This document shows, piece by piece, positions 7,560 to 7,569 of a stretch of 7,569 nucleotides of DNA. Both the position numbers and the translations under genes were made by a program. Position 1 is the first letter of the stretch. Every line of letters starts with the position of its first letter. Source of the stretch: an uncultured Collinsella sp. (GTDB taxonomy: Bacteria > Actinomycetota > Coriobacteriia > Coriobacteriales > Coriobacteriaceae); NCBI GenBank assembly GCA_958431945.1, contig CAUASQ010000077.1, positions 1 through 7,569 of the forward strand, written 5' to 3'. Below the pieces are notes generated by a model. It saw only the letters and a list, made by a program, of their open reading frames with translations. It made no database searches and had not been told where the DNA came from.

Positions 7560-7569
7560 ATGCGTGTCG
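7560..7569 (+). CDS. Possible first codons of an IS3-family OrfA (partial, 3 codons visible)
   Basis: ATG at 7560 is preceded by GGGAGG (7548-7553) with 6 bases between, a good ribosome binding site. Only Met-Arg-Val is visible before the window ends, so no domain can be recognised. The position, 45 bases from the outer end of the putative inverted repeat, is what is expected for the first transposase gene (helix-turn-helix protein OrfA) of an IS150-group element. The ribosome binding site is inside the right arm of the hairpin, so the start would be closed in RNA read in from rpoD. It may equally be a chance ATG after a terminator. Confidence 0.25.

Larger units (their letters stand above)
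7515..7569 (+). mobile_element. Probable left end of an IS150-group (IS3 family) insertion sequence, cut by window end
   Basis: Positions 7515-7539 start with TGAACTG and end with TTGGACA, 25 bases in all. This is the pattern of IS150-group terminal inverted repeats (5'-TG start, ACTG near the end, TTGGAC at the inner edge). Compared from memory with the E. coli IS150 left end, about two thirds of the positions agree. That end also continues into a hairpin pairing CCATTT with AAATGG across a TTGGAC-containing loop, as here. The element would run rightwards out of the window, with its first gene starting near 7560. The right inverted repeat, target duplication and transposase are not visible, so the call rests on end similarity, the hairpin and the start site. 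Confidence 0.5.

Overview
This window carries an uninterrupted run of housekeeping genes on the + strand of a high-GC bacterium. Protein sequences, frequent GTG starts and codon choice point to Actinobacteria. I infer a Coriobacteriia member such as Collinsella, from overall resemblance rather than from a marker gene. I see no CRISPR array, tRNA, rRNA, phage gene or defence system, and I do not think the coding part holds an undescribed system.

Layout. Positions 1-518 are the 3' end of infB (translation initiation factor IF-2). It is followed by rbfA (530-940), a DHH/DHHA1 phosphoesterase of the NrnA type (933-1976), truB (1992-2924), ribF (2921-3928) and dnaG (3921-6029). These genes overlap or lie at most 15 bases apart, with no internal terminator visible, so they look like one co-transcribed unit. 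After a 110-base gap with a weak promoter candidate and a small perfect inverted repeat comes rpoD/sigA (6140-7489), the primary sigma factor. It starts at a GTG with a strong ribosome binding site.

The genes combine two classical clusters. infB-rbfA-nrnA-truB-ribF is the distal part of the nusA/infB translation operon, covering initiation, 30S maturation, tRNA modification, nano-RNA or cyclic dinucleotide turnover, and flavin cofactors. dnaG-rpoD is the core of the macromolecular synthesis operon (replication priming and transcription initiation). The rpsO-pnp genes often found after ribF and the rpsU often found before dnaG are absent here, and ribF and dnaG overlap by 8 bases.

The 3' edge is the most interesting part. 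Only 25 bases after the rpoD stop is a sequence resembling the terminal inverted repeat of an IS150-group (IS3 family) insertion sequence. It overlaps a perfect 13-bp hairpin followed by five T. The right arm of that hairpin contains a GGGAGG ribosome binding site placed correctly for an ATG at 7560, the last codons in the window. One element could therefore end rpoD transcription and keep a transposase start site hidden in read-through RNA. The element's right end and coding region lie outside the window, so this remains an inference.
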